A stretch of DNA of 64,000 bases from Nicotiana tabacum. Its lineage: Eukaryota > Streptophyta > Magnoliopsida > Solanales > Solanaceae. This document shows positions 33,382-46,059 of the stretch, in pieces; the stretch's first letter is position 1; the number at the start of each line of letters is the position of its first letter. The stretch spans positions 64,175,990 to 64,239,989 of the forward strand of contig NC_134095.1 of assembly GCF_000715075.1 (NCBI RefSeq), written 5' to 3'. The notes under the pieces were generated by a model, which did no database searches, was not told the DNA's origin, and was given only the letters and a program-made list of their open reading frames with translations. The translations under genes were made by a program, and so were the position numbers.

Positions 33382-33385
33382 CTTT

Positions 33386-36237
33386 TGTCACGACCCAATT
33401 CGGAGGGACGCAACGGGCACCTGATGCCTTACCCAACTGAGTACCAATGTAATGTATCTTTCTTATAATACCATTATCGATAAATGGGCCGGAAGGGCCA
33501 TCATGATATAACAAGAATAAAACATAAGGGAATACTTGACATAAGACGACCCAACATGTAATAAAAACTTATACATATGACATACGGTCCTATAAGAGCA
33601 AAATGAAAACTCGTACACTGAACATAGGCCAACAAGGCCATACAATATTTCATATATATGACATCCATCTACAAGCCTCTAAGAGTACATACACATCATA
33701 AAGGTCGGAATAGGGCCCCACCATACCAATCAATACATATCCAAATCATACTGACCAAATAGGCAACTCCGGAGCAAGTGGAGTGCACCAACACCTTCCG
33801 CTAAGCTGATAGCCTACTAGGAGGAATGTCAACCTGTCTATCGGGACCTGTAGGCAAGAAATGCAGTGTTCCCAGGAAAAAGGGATGTTAGCACGAATAA
33901 AATATCGAGTATGTAAGGCAGAAAAGCATAAACAAGAACAGTAATGTAAATGATAGATAGATGAGATACAACATGTAACATCCGAGTGCCTCTAGGGCTA
34001 CTGACATGAAATGCATAATACATATATATATACATAAACATTTAAAACCATATGTCTCTGTGGGCATAATCATCATCATATTGTACAAGACCTCAAAGAG
34101 AACTCGGTAAAAACGTACCCGACCATTATAAGGCTCGGCAGAATCGTACCCAGCCATGTGGAGCTCGGTAAACCCAACTGATCAATGGTTGCACGATAGG
34201 TGTCGTACCCGGCCGACTATAGCGCGGCTTGGTAGAGTAAAATAGATACTATATATATAATGTATGATAGTCTCATGGAATCACGTTCTAAACCTTTTAG
34301 AGTGACTTAAGGTCATAGCTCCTTCGATTAACAATATGGACATTCATACCCTCAATATGAACCTCAGTAGTATTCAAGGATCATACACACTTGCTTAGAA
34401 TAAATTTATAAGGAAAGAACAATATGGACAACCTTAGTTGCTCGGAGTAGATCCATTATGAAATAGCATATTTATTTCACTTTAGATCATGCCAAAAGAA
34501 AGAAGGAAGTCCTTTAACATACCTTTGAAATCTTCTATCCAATCGTCAAGTAAGCTCAATATGATCTTCTTACGTCTACAATGAGTAAACCGACTTCGTC
34601 GTCATCATATAAGCGTTGTAACTCTTTTGGAAACCAATATTCTACAAGAAAATGGACAGCACCTCTGCTATTTGTACTACATCCCATATGTTACCAAAAT
34701 TCACCAAGCAGCCCAAACAACAACAATATAATTCACAATAAGCTCTCTGATTAGTTCTACAACCATTTTGAGCGGCAAGCTTGATTTACGATCAAAAAGA
34801 TATGGTTTGAATCCAATTACTTTTCCATGAATCTGTCTACAACATAAATAACATCATACTTATACTTACCATACAATTTTCAACCCAAAACATCATAAGC
34901 ATAATCTTGAAATATAGTTCACACGCCTAGTACCTTAACCTTTATCGTCAACATCTTATTTTTCATATTATATTCTTCAATCCACTGAATTAGCACATAG
35001 ATAATCTTAAAAACAGCATCCACAATATAATAAAACAATTTATAATAATTTCCAGCCACAACAAACCATATATATAGCCTCAACACAGCCCACAAAAAAG
35101 ATAACGATTCCTTAAGCCATGTCAATTACTATCTTGTAGATTTTCACTCAAACAACTCAACCAACAGATGATTGACCTTAAGTACAACCAATAAAATGAT
35201 TTAATTAACTTAGACAGTAGATGCAACTTGAAATCCCCAGCTGGTGTAGCTCACAACAACCCTCAATCATACCACAACACTATAGGAGTTGTATTCTCTT
35301 CTTGAATCAACTTTTGTGTTCAAGTTGGTGTGTAAACACTTGTATTTCGCATTGAAACTCTAATATATATGAAGGAGGGACTGATTCCTAACTTAATCAT
35401 AAATAACAACATGAAATCCGAGGTTACTTACCTCAGAAGAACCCTCCAAAACAGCCACAAGACGAAGAACTACGATCTAGCAAGCACCACGAGATTTCTA
35501 GCGTTGGATTCATGTTTTTATCTTAGGTTTTCACCCTATAATCATGGAGAAACTCTTGTATATAATTTAAGAGGATTTAGGAACTGTTTTGAATGAGAAA
35601 AATGAGTTAAAACGACATATAATTGACTTAAATACAAGCTAAAGTTTTACACCGACCTTGTGGGTCCCATGGGAGCTGCTTGTGCAGTCTCGCAAAAACG
35701 CAAATATCTCTCTACTATGATGTTGTATCAAAAAAACAGTTAAATGAATTAGAAACTAGACTCGTAGATATTCAATTTGGTAGGTAGATCACCCCATAAT
35801 TCTAAGTATATTTGGAGAAAAGCTCAGCTACATTTGACCTAATTTTCAGCATATTTATGAATGTAACTTGTGATGACCTTTGCCAACTTTTGTTCCACAA
35901 CTTGCTTGCCTTCAAAATGTAGCAAACGACTATCATACGACTAAAATAACTCATATAATAACCTCCTTATCATGTTAATAATCCTAGTCTCACCCCAAAG
36001 TACATGTTATAATATTCCAAATTTGTCGACTTTCGACGAAACTTATTTTCTTCAATTGTTTTAGCTTCAAAGCTTTCCAACCCTCTTGGTACTCGTTATT
36101 CATGATTCTAAATATTTGTAACCTCCAAGGTAACATGATTAACTTACATTATTTTCATCCAAATATAATCTTATTTCTGAGCTTATATTAATTGACTTAC
36201 GATGTACTCTCACGTACGAAAAGAATAGGGTGTAACA
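33386..36237 (-). repeat. E3 5' LTR (2852 bp, minus strand)
   Basis: In plus-strand text it begins TGTCACGACCC and ends AGGGTGTAACA; on the minus strand it is TGTTACACCCT ... GGGTCGTGACA. The primer site next to it identifies it as the 5' LTR. Repeated ACTCGGTAAAAACGTACCCG / CTCGGCAGAATCGTACCC-like motifs occur at 34090-34240. CATTG follows it at 36238-36242; the matching duplication is outside the window. Confidence 0.88.
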
Positions 36238-37555
36238 CATTGGTAGGCCTAATGTGAAAGTATATATTCTACACTAGATCGGATATGTTTATTCAGCACA
36301 ACATTTGTCTATGGTTGAGCATTTGGGCATGGTAGATGTTGTTCCTGTCATCATCTATTTCCTATGCTACTTTATTCTATGAAGGTTGTGAGGCGGCTTG
36401 ATTGTTCACATGCGTGTTGTGGTCATGTGTAGGCTTGTGGTGTTATATGAGGGAGATAGCTCTCGACATGCTGATTTGTTTATTTCACCTTAGCCATGCT
36501 TGGCCCTTTCTAGCGCATGATGATATCTGTCACCCCAGGTTTATATTTATGCACCCGGCGTGCTTGTGGTTGTTATACGTATCTCTGGTAAGTATGAGCA
36601 TTTTGTCTCAATAGGTATTCCCATGTAGATTGATTATGTGTAGAACGTGTGGCACGCTGTCACGGGTATTATATTTGGATCAGGTTACATGCCGCTACGG
36701 TATCATGTGTGGATAGGATTGCAAGCCACAATGGTAAAATGTTGTGCACGATTCATTATGCTATTTTGTGTGTTTTACTTCTGCTATGTGGGATAGATTC
36801 ATAGTATTTTATTTTGGTGGTTATATCTATCATGCTTGCTAGATGGATTTGTACTTGGTTTTATTTTCCTAATTGGTCATATTCGAGTTGTGGCTTGTCT
36901 GGCAGACGGACTGCATCGTATGAGATTTTAGTTGGTGTTTGATGTTTCTTGTCGGTCGAGTAGCTTGCACTGGGTGAGACAAGATTGTTGGACCTGGAAT
37001 ATGTGCAATCGGATTAGTAGAATGTATGTTCGGATGAGGGATGTCGCTAATCAGTTCTGAATACATCAATGGTTCTTATCGAGCAGAAGGGCTCAATGAT
37101 TTGTTAGTTTTGTGGGTGGTCATAAATATTTGCACATCGCTTTCACCGTAGCAGTATTTTAAAAGTTGGAAAAGGGTTTTCACGTGTTATGAGGTGTATT
37201 ACCAGTACCGGGTTCGAAAATTTGCAACTTTTATGGTTGGATGATATTATTATGGGCACGTGAGCGATGCAGTATATTGTGTGGTTACAACTTGGGTGTA
37301 TATGTATGTTTTGGCAAACCTTATGAAGATTGGTACAATGTATGTGTATTAGAGTTGGACCTTATTGAAAAATTTCGGATGTTGGAAATTAGTTCTAGTG
37401 CTTGTTAGCGAAGGTAGTAGGAAGGATCTTCAGTCAGGGTTGAGATAATGTGCTCATATGGATTGTGGTGGCACGAGTGTATGCACTAGGAGTTATATCA
37501 TGATTTTGGAAACTTTGGAATGACTTGTGTCACATTCAAGAATGAACGTATGTTT
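36238..37555 (+). other. E5 interior, 3' end fragment
   Basis: Sequence between the E3 insertion and the E5 polypurine tract. No pol domain is recognisable. The last part (CAAGAATGAACGTATGTTTAAG) resembles the segment that follows the chromodomain in Tekay-type elements, so this is read as the degraded 3' end of the E5 interior. Confidence 0.6.
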
Positions 37556-37566
37556 AAGTGGGGGGA
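37556..37566 (+). other. E5 polypurine tract
   Basis: AAGTGGGGGGA lies directly before the LTR at 37567. Confidence 0.85.
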
Positions 37567-38257
37567 TATAACGACCTGATAGGTCGTTTTGAGCTCTACC
37601 ATTTCGTTCGGCAGTTTGAGACCTTGAGTAGCTTTTTATTTATATATTATGATTTGCACATAGTTGGTTTTGATTTTTGAGAAGTTCAAAGCTGATTTGG
37701 AAGAATTATTCTCAATTCAAAACTTTAAGATGGAAGAGTTGACCAATGTTAAAATCTTGATTAAACGACCTCGGAATTGGGATTTCAAGGTTCCTGTAAG
37801 TTTTTAATAGGATTTTAGACTTGGCCGTATGTTCGGGTTGAGTATTGGATTGTCCGGGAGTGATTCAGCACTTATTATCGGAAGTTTGCATTTTGAAGGT
37901 CTTGTAATTACCTATGTTTAACTTGAACTAGTCTTTGGAGTTATCGAACTTTGAGTGCTCGGACTCCAAGTAGTGTTTCGAGACCTCAGATAGGTTCATT
38001 TAGGTGATTGAAACTTTGTGTGAAGTTTGGTTGTGATCCAGAATGTCTAAGTGTGATTTAGATGCCTTCCGCGAAGTTTGAAAGTTGAAAGTTAATGGAA
38101 GGATTTTGATCATCCATTCATGGTTTTGATGTTAGTTGTGGTATTTTGAGCCTTTGAATAATTTTGAATAAGGTACGAGTACCTGTTGTAATGATTGGAT
38201 GGGGGCCTTGAATATGTTTCAGGCCATCTCCCTTGTTGGTTTCTGGGTTTTTGGAAT

Positions 38258-38515
38258 ACATCGCAATCGCGAATGAAGCATCGCGATCGTGAAGGGTGAT
38301 TTGGAGTTGAGGTCTACTGTTCTTCATGATGGTGGGTGATTCTCTGAATTCGCGGAGTGACCTAGCTGGGACTCCACGTGTGTGGAGGCCTACGTTCACA
38401 TACGGTGAAGGGCGCTATTTGTTTTACGCACGCGGAAGGTCAGACGCGATCATGTAGGCTATTGTGGTCAACAAGGGTTGTTTTACTTTGCGATCGCGAG
38501 AATTTTGGCCACGAT
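38258..38515 (+). repeat. CpG-rich microrepeat block in E5 LTR
   Basis: Motifs CGCAATCGCGAATG, CGCGATCGTGAAG, ATTCGCGGAG, GCACGCGG and TTGCGATCGCGAG are clustered in otherwise AT-rich sequence, ending about 35 bp before a TATA box. Confidence 0.75.
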
Positions 38516-38548
38516 CTTAATGGGTAACATTTGGGCAGTGTATAAGAA

Positions 38549-38556
38549 TATAAATA
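38549..38556 (+). promoter_or_regulatory. Putative TATA box of E5 LTR
   Basis: TATAAATA lies about 980 bp into the LTR, shortly after the CpG-rich block. It fits a plant core promoter; activity is not shown. Confidence 0.5.
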
Positions 38557-40446
38557 AGGACTTAGCTCATTTTCATCTCATTTCTCTTATTGGAGCCGAT
38601 TGTGGGGCAATTTAGAAGGGGATTTAACATCATCCATCACAAAAAAGTAATTCTTACTCATTGTGAGCTAAATGCATGAATTATATACGGATTTGAATAT
38701 AAAATTTGTAGAAACTGTGGGATTTTAGAAGAAAATCCACAAAATGGTATTTTTGAGTTTGACCACGAAATTGGACATGGAATTGAGAATTAATTATATA
38801 TTTGAATTTGTGGGATATGCGTAGTATTTATCTTTGAGAAGTTTTGGAATCCGAACGCGTGGCCCGATGGTTGATTTTGTTAACTTTTGTGTGGAGTTGG
38901 AAATTGCTTCTAATTGATTAAATTACGAGTCTTTGAGCATATTTTGATTGGTTTGCGTGTACTTTGACTAGCTTAGGATCATTTGGCATTGGTTTGAGGT
39001 GTTGGATCCAGTTATCGAATTTTAGAGCGAGGTAAGTCTCCTGTCTAATCTTGTAAGAGGGTATTTACCTCGTAGGTTCTATATTTATTATATGCTACGT
39101 GTTATGGGAGTTGCACGCATATACGGTAACGAGTGTCTATGCATATGCTGAATTCATGATCATGTCCGAGAAGACTTAGAGTCACACCATATTTTTTTTA
39201 ATTGTATTACTTGAGTTATTCTTGCTTGTTAAAATGATCTTAGTTATATTTTAGCTTGTGACTAGACTTGCGTAGAATATCAAACTTTGCTATGTGGGAT
39301 GCTTGACGTGCTACTTGATCGTCGCGAAAATTATAATTCCTTTTTTTCAGATTCCTCCGGCATTGTACGTATTTGTCTGAAAGTTTCTTAAATTTTATAA
39401 TTCACCATATATTCGTGAGTGGGGCTAGTGACCTGTCAAGTTTTACTATTCCTATGGGATCGAGCTGAATGCTTGGATCGGGTCACACAACCTCGATAGT
39501 GTTATGAGATGCATCCATAGATCAGGCCGCACGACTTCGGCAACGTACACTATTATTATAGGAGCAACCATATGCCACGACATGATATCGTGCCATTACT
39601 CTTATGGAATCGGATCGTTCGCCTCAACAGAATCGTGTGTATATTCGATAAGAAGTCAGCCTATCTATGAATCTATTTGACTTGAGACATAATATTTATT
39701 GGTTATTGAACTTACATATATTCCATTTGAGTAGTATTCGGTATTCGAGGCTTTTGTAGTTACTCTTTTGTTGAGGATCGTGTTATGTATATATATCTGT
39801 TTGTCACTTATTTTACTTGACATCCTTCATTCCTATCTACCTTTATTGTACTTTGATTATTGGACCACTAGTAAGTATCAATGTTGACCTTTCGTTACTA
39901 CTTTTTCAGGGTTAGACTAGATACTTAGTAGGTACACGTTGATTTACATACTCATACTACACTTCTGTACTAATTGTGCAGGTACTAAGACGGGTATATT
40001 TGTTGGTCATATGGGCACGTAGGCATAGTTGCTGAGGATACTTTGTGGTGAGCCACTCTCTATGTTACGATCTACAGCACACGGAGTCTACATCTTACTT
40101 ATTTAGTATATTTTGTAGTGGTATTGTACAATATACCAGGCAATTATTGTAGTGGAATTGTACACTATAGTATATGCTCATGTACTTGTGATACCAAATT
40201 TTGGGGTCTAGACTAATATTATTGGATGTATTTCTGTTACGGCATTTGGTATTACATGTTATCATATTCAAATCTTGAAGATAATGTTAGTATTTTTATA
40301 AAGACATAGCAATTTTGCTTAATTATTTCACCATTGATTTAAAATTTATTATGAATAGCCTATCATCGTGTTGACTAAATTTGTTGGCTTGCCTGACTGC
40401 AGTGTTGGATGCAATCATGGCCTATCCTGAAATTTGGGTCGCGACA

Positions 40447-40876
40447 AAGTAGTACCTCTTGACTTTGAATCTCTAGTTCAGTTGGTTGGGAAGCAAATAA
40501 TTGCTTAAGAGATGGCAATTAAAGAGGCATTATAGAATGTAGTGAGTAAAGGATGGATAAAGATTCATATCCTATCAGATGCAAAGGAAATGGTACTGGC
40601 ATTATAGGGACTGAATTCATCATCTTGGTATGTGCATAATCTATATGAAGATATTGGTCACCTTAGGGACAACCTAGATGTAGTTTGTTTTTCCTTTATT
40701 AGAAAGAATAAAAATAGGTGTAGTCACCTTCTAGCTAGTTTTTCAACGACATTAGTACATGACGTATATTGGGATGAGCAGCTTCCCATATGGCTTGTAC
40801 AAAAAACTCGTGACTCTTTTGCTTTACTAGTGCATGAATATGAGACTACTCGTTTTGATGGGAAAATATCGGTTTA
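40447..40876 (+). pseudogene. RNase H-like fragment (RVT_3 type)
   Basis: From about 40510, one frame reads MAIKEAL-stop-NVVSKGWIKI, then HILSDAKEMVLAL-stop-GLNSSSW, and from 40632 it is open through DIGHLRDNLDVVCFSFIRK, NKNRCSHLLASF and YWDEQLPIWLVQ to a stop at 40875-40877. The SDA Asp, the FSFIRKN...H segment and the C-terminal Trp-rich tail match the RNase H-like domain found at the end of plant LINE elements and in stand-alone plant RNase H-like proteins. Two TAG stops stand where relatives have Gln. The N-terminal catalytic Asp-Gly segment is not found, so it is a C-terminal remnant. I cannot tell a LINE tail from a host gene piece. Confidence 0.65.
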
Positions 40877-41571
40877 GCCCATTAAGCTAGCTTTTTGTAA
40901 ATTCCTAGTTCCCACTTCTCGCACTTGACTTTCCGTAAGACCTACTCCTTTTTTTCTCATTTAACTTATTATCTCATTTACGTTGCACCACTTAACCACC
41001 TTTGGTTACCTATCTCCATCGGCCAAAAATTACTGTCGTTGGTCAGCAACCTGTGTTCACGTTTAAGTACACGAATCGAATCGTTCCCTTCTCCGCTATT
41101 AAGATCAATAACCCAAAATCTTCAAAACTCACTCCATCTCGACGAATTTTAGAATATCCAAAATCTCTAGTTTCTTTATTCTCAAATTCATGAAGCTACA
41201 CTCATTTCCACCAAGCAAAACCTACATAAATAGATAGATCTTGGATGGATCTATGATTTGGCACCCGTTTCAGTACATAACTCCGGCAACCAATTTTTTC
41301 AGTGAGTCGCCGACTGGCACCCTAATGCTCTAGCCTTATTACTTTACTGTCTCAAGCCACTAAACATGAGGCATTGAGTTTCCTTCACTACACTTGCCGA
41401 ATTTCTACATAGGGACTAAACGTAGCACAATACCCCAAGTTCAGTGGTTGCCTTTGGATATTTTGTTTATTTGATGTCGGGGTTCACACTCTATGGTTTA
41501 CAAAGCTCATTTGGTTATTGTTAACCCTTGAATAGTTGATAATTCGAGTGTTTCACTGAGTATTTGTGTGC
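40877..41571. other. Intergenic, no recognisable feature
   Basis: Between the RNase H fragment and the E6 array. I see only short ORFs without family motifs. This may be among the few stretches not derived from an LTR element in the window. Confidence 0.5.
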
Positions 41572-41576
41572 ATTAC
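41572..41576. repeat. Possible target-site duplication of E6 array, left (ATTAC)
   Basis: ATTAC precedes LTR-A. ATTGC follows LTR-C at 59426-59430, so four of five bases match. Confidence 0.5.
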
Positions 41577-44465
41577 GGTCACGACCCTAAACCCAGACCT
41601 GGTCGTGATGACGCCTCTCGTGAAGACAAGGCCAGCAGACACAAACCCCCAAATAAATTAACAGATATAATAATTCATAATTAAGTCGCTAATAATGATA
41701 AATCCCTAAAATAGAGTGAAATATATCAATTGCGGAAACAAACACAGCCTGATATCGGGGTGTCACTAGTCATGAGCATCTAACCATTTGTCTAAGAGTA
41801 CAAAAAGTTTATACAGTCTATTACAAAACTAGAGCACGGAAAATAACTTAGGAGGGAGAAACACTAGGCTGCGAACGCCGAGCAGCTACCTAGTGGACTC
41901 TGAATGGCCTGTTGGGAGCAATCAACCCTCACTAGCAGGACCCAAAGCTCTTGAATCTGCGCATATGGTGCATGGAGTAAAGTGAGTACTCCAAATCAGT
42001 GAGTAATAAAAATAAATGAAGACTGAGCGATAAGAAAACACGTAAAACATAACAAAATGCTACAAAGAGACAGTGAAAAGCCAATACAATGCAATAAAAT
42101 AGTGAAATCTTATAGAAACACCTTAGTTCAGTGTAAGCTTCTTAAAAACACCTTTTTAACAGTTAAACAAGTAAATGAAAAGCAGCGAGAAAAGATAAAC
42201 ACATAAAATCAGCCCCCTGGGCACAATATCAACAGAATCAGTCCCTCAGGCACAATATCAACAGAATCAGCCCCTCGGGCAATAACATGAAACAACACCA
42301 GCCCCTCGGGCTAAATCATATATCACACTGGGTACTGGTGCTCACGAGGGCGTACAGACTCTGGGAGGGGCCCCTTACGGCCCAAGCGCTGGCATAATCA
42401 AATAGGCTCTCGGCCTCATATCAAGCCACCCCATGGCGTACAACTCGGGCCCTCGGCCTCATAATCATAATCAGTACAACACTACTGTGGCGTGCAGCCC
42501 GATCTCATTGTAATCCTCACAACATAGGCCCATGGCCCTACTCAACCAGAAATCTCTAAAAGCCACTCGGGTATAGTAAAATATGATGCTCAGCCCAAAA
42601 TATCATTAAAGATGTCAAAATCGAGTAAACATGGCTGAGTTATAAAAATAGTAGAATATAGCATGACTGAGTAAAAGTATAAAGTCAAAACAGTGAGGAA
42701 ATAGTAGTAGAAATCCCCTAAGGGTCCAAAGCAGTTGCCATGAGGCCCAAATATGGCATTCAGCCCAAAACATGATGATAGCGAAACGTTTTCAATCAAA
42801 TACGCGGTAAAACAGTCATTCGGGATGGACTAAGTCACAATCCCCATCGGTGCACGACCACATTTACAATCATTACTCACCTTTATCCGGTCCAAACTCT
42901 AGCTTGCGATGCCTTCGCCTCTTGAATCATCTTACGTATGCTTCAAATCTAACCAAATTCAGTGCAAAACCATCAAAATATGCTAAGGGAACAAAACCCA
43001 CTCGAAAGAAATCAAATTACATCACAAATCCTAAAATTGACCAAATCCGACCCCTGGGCCCACTCTCGAAATCCGAGAAAAATTACATCAATAGACTCCT
43101 TATCACTTCCCGAGTTTATTCATATTAAAAGCACCGAAATCCAACCATAAATGACCCCTCAAATCCCAAATTCTAGGTCTCCAATTACAAGCCCTAGTTC
43201 TTCAATATTTAGGCTTAAATTCTACAAATTCTAATTAGGTAGAAATCACATTAGGATTGAGTATTTAGTCCATAAATCTAACCTCAAAGTGTTCCCCCTT
43301 GATTCCCTCTTAAATCCCCTTCAAAAAGCTTCAAAATCGCCTAAAAGTGGAGGAACATAGGCTCAAAATGGCGAAAATGGGTCTTTTAAACATTTTGCCC
43401 GACACTTAAAAATCCTTCATCGCGAACACGGTCAACGTCTCGCGTTCGCGACGCACAACCTGCCATTGACCACTTTTTCCTTCATCGCGATTGCGAGTCC
43501 CCATACGAGAATGCGAAAGCTTGACTTCCCCTCTCATCGCGAATGTGCCTCCCCACCAACAAACGCGAAGAACAAATCCTCTAAGACCCCATCTGCTCAT
43601 TTAACTCTACGCAAACGCGGCAAGAACCTCGCGAACGCGATGACCACGAGCCTCAACCCTTCGCGAATGCGGAATCACCTTCATGAACACGAAGGCCAAT
43701 TTCCCAGCCTCATATCTCAACCCTTCACGAACGCGAGGTTCCACTCGCGAACGCGAAGCACAACTGTCTGCAACATCAACAACAGATTTCTGCAACTTTT
43801 CTCAACTTGAAATGATCCATTTAACCACACGTAACTCACCCGAGGCCCTCGGGACCTCAACCAAACATGCCAAATTATCCCATAACATCATTCAAACTTG
43901 TTCCAACCTTTGTAAACACTCAAAACAACATCAAAACAACAAATTTGCATCGGATTTAAGCCTAAGAATTCCAAAATCTTCCAAATTCCGCTTTCGATCA
44001 AAAAGTCTATCAAACCACGTCCGAATGACCTGAAATTTTGCACACACATCCCAAATGACACAACGGACCTACTTCAACTCCCGGAATTCTATTTCAACCC
44101 TTATATAAAAATCTTACCTACCAAGCGGAAAATGCCAAAATTTCAATTTTGCCAATTCAAGCCTAAACCTACTCCGTACCTCCAAAAACACATTTCGATC
44201 ATGCTCCTAAGTCCCAAATCACCTCCCGAAGCTATTTGAACCATGAAACTCACATCTGAGCCCCTTAACACATAAGTCAACATCCAATTGACTTTTTCAA
44301 CTTAAGCTTACTCAAAAGAGACTAAGTATCTCAAACCTTACCAAAACCTCTCCGAACCAGAGCCAGCTAACCCGATAACACAAAATACATCTAAACAAGA
44401 CAATAAGAAGCATAAATAGGAGAAACAGAGGGGTAACTCATGAAACTATCGGCCGGGTGGTTACA
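41577..44465 (-). repeat. E6 LTR-A (2889 bp, 3' LTR of interior A)
   Basis: The plus-strand text runs GGTCACGACCCTAAAC ... GGCCGGGTGGTTACA; the first base is T in LTR-B, so the terminal CA of the LTR is mutated. It contains GGGCACAATATCAACAGAATC-like tandem repeats (42207-42310), GGCATAATCAAATAGGCTC / CATATCAAGCCACC repeats (42380-42500) and a CpG-rich block (43417-43765). Confidence 0.92.
43417..43765 (-). repeat. CpG-rich GCGAACGCGA block in E6 LTR-A
   Basis: At least a dozen near-copies of TCGCGAACGCGAAG, a partly palindromic motif, separated by 10-40 bp. In the LTR's own orientation a TTTAAAAG box (43384-43391 on the plus strand) follows about 26 bp after the block. Confidence 0.85.
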
Positions 44466-44482
44466 TCCTCCCCCTCTTAAAC
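44466..44482 (-). other. E6 interior A polypurine tract
   Basis: On the minus strand this reads GTTTAAGAGGGGGAGGA directly before LTR-A. The same tract borders LTR-B at 53575-53591. Confidence 0.88.
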
Positions 44483-45840
44483 AAACATTGGCCCTCAAAC
44501 GAGTCAAGAAACATACTTGAAGCCTCAAATAGGTGAGGATATCTGGTCTGCATCTCTCGCTCAGTCTCCTAGGTAGCCTCCTCCACGGGCCGACCTCTCT
44601 ACTACACTTTCACTGAAGCTATATCCTTTCATCTCAATTTTCGAACCTGACACTCCAAAATAGTTGTTGGCTCCACATCATAAGTCAAATCAATATCTAA
44701 CTGAACCATGCTGCAATCCAAAACATAAGACGGATCGTCAATATACTTTCAGAGCATAGAAAGATGAAATACTGGATGCACACTCGATAAGCTAGGTGGC
44801 AAAGCAAGCTCATAAGCCACCTCCCTAATCCTCTAAAGCACCTCAAAAGGCCCAATGAACCGAGGACTCAATTTACCCTTTTCCCAAATCTCATAATACC
44901 CTTCATGGGTGAAACCTTCAACAGAACCTTCTCACCAACCATATAGGACACATCCCAAACCTTTATGTTATCATAACTCTTTTGTCTTGACTGCGCTATA
45001 CGAAGCCTCTCCTGAATTACCTTCACCTTTTCTAAAGAATCCTACACCAAGTCTATCCCCAATAGCCTAGCCTCACCCGGCTCAAACCAACCAACTGGAG
45101 ATCTACACCGCCTCCCATACAAAGCCTCATATGGAGCCATTTGAATACTCGACTGGTAGTTGTTGTTATAAGCAAACTCTGTGAGCGGCAGAAACTGATC
45201 CCATGACCCTCCGAAATCAATGACACAAGCACGTAACATATCCTCCAATATCTGAATAGTGCACTCGGACTGCTCGTCTGTTTGAGGGTGAAAAGTTGTG
45301 CTCAGCTCAATCTCAGTACCTAACTCTCGCAGCATAGACCTCCAAAACTGAAAAGTAAACTGAGTGCCCCTATCTGAAATGATGGAAACTGGGACACCAT
45401 GCAATCGAACAATCTCCCGAATATAGATCTCTGCCAACCACTCTGAAGAATAGGTAGTACACACATGAATGAAGTGTGCGGACTTGGTCAGCCAATCCAT
45501 AATCACCAAAATAGCATCAAACTACTTCAAAGTCCGTGGGAGCCTAACTGAAAAGTCCATGGTGATCCGCTCCCACTTCCACTCTGGAATATCTATCTGC
45601 TGAAGCAAGCCACCCGGTCTCTGATGCTCATATTTTACCTGCTGACAATTTAGACACCGAGCTACAAATCCCACAATGTCCTTCTTCATTCTCCTCCACC
45701 AATAATGCTGCCTTAGATCCTGATACATCTTCGCAGCACCCGAATTAATGGAATACCAAGAGCTATGGGCCTTCTCCAGAATCAACTCCCGAAGCCCATC
45801 TATATTGGGCACACATATCCGGCCATGCATCCTCAACACC
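44483..45840 (-). pseudogene. INT: E6-A integrase and chromodomain (broken)
   Basis: Minus strand. The zinc segment HSSWYSINSGAAKMYQDLRQ then CLNCQQVKYEHQRPGG lies at 45630-45780. The core starts [17 protein letters not shown] (45520-45580). A stop in the next codons splits it; from 45509 the frame continues with [28 protein letters not shown] with the second Asp, and HPQTDEQSECTIQ, where the Glu stays (SE). It reads through FAYNNNYQSSIQMAPYEALYG to LLGIDLV near 45042. The C-terminal part and chromodomain (44500-44720) are full of stops, with VKV-stop-stop-RGRPVEEAT-stop-ETE readable. Trp to stop changes dominate there. Confidence 0.87.
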
Positions 45841-46059
45841 CCATCTTCACCAATAGTCACATCTCTAGCATCATCGTGTTGAACTTTGTCCTTAAGGACA
45901 AGCAAATAAGGATCATCATACTGGCACTCTCTGATGCGATCATATAAAGAAGACCAAGATATCACACAAGCCAATACCTGACTAGGTTCCGAAATATCTA
46001 ACCTCACGAACCGATTGGCCAAGTCCTGAACATCAACTACAAGAGGTCTCTCCCAAACT

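Larger units (their letters stand above)
37567..40446 (+). repeat. E5 3' LTR (2880 bp)
   Basis: It begins TATAACGACCTGATAGGTCG (TG changed to TA) after a polypurine tract and ends TTTGGGTCGCGACA. It belongs to the same broad chromovirus LTR class as E2 but is clearly a different subfamily. It contains the CpG-rich block at 38258-38515, a TATA box at 38549-38556, and imperfect repeats with GATCGGGTCACAC-type motifs at 39410-39650. The 5' LTR lies off the window. Confidence 0.88.

Noticed and set aside
36869..37069. Minus-strand ORF in the E5 interior
   Set aside because: Short, no conserved motif, and opposite to the direction of the element.
43466..43810. ORFs of about 110 codons in the CpG-rich LTR block (also 52671-52919 and 58473-58928) as genes
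   Set aside because: They are Arg/Asn/Thr-rich translations of the GCGAACGCGA microrepeats, in LTR sequence, and differ between the three LTRs.
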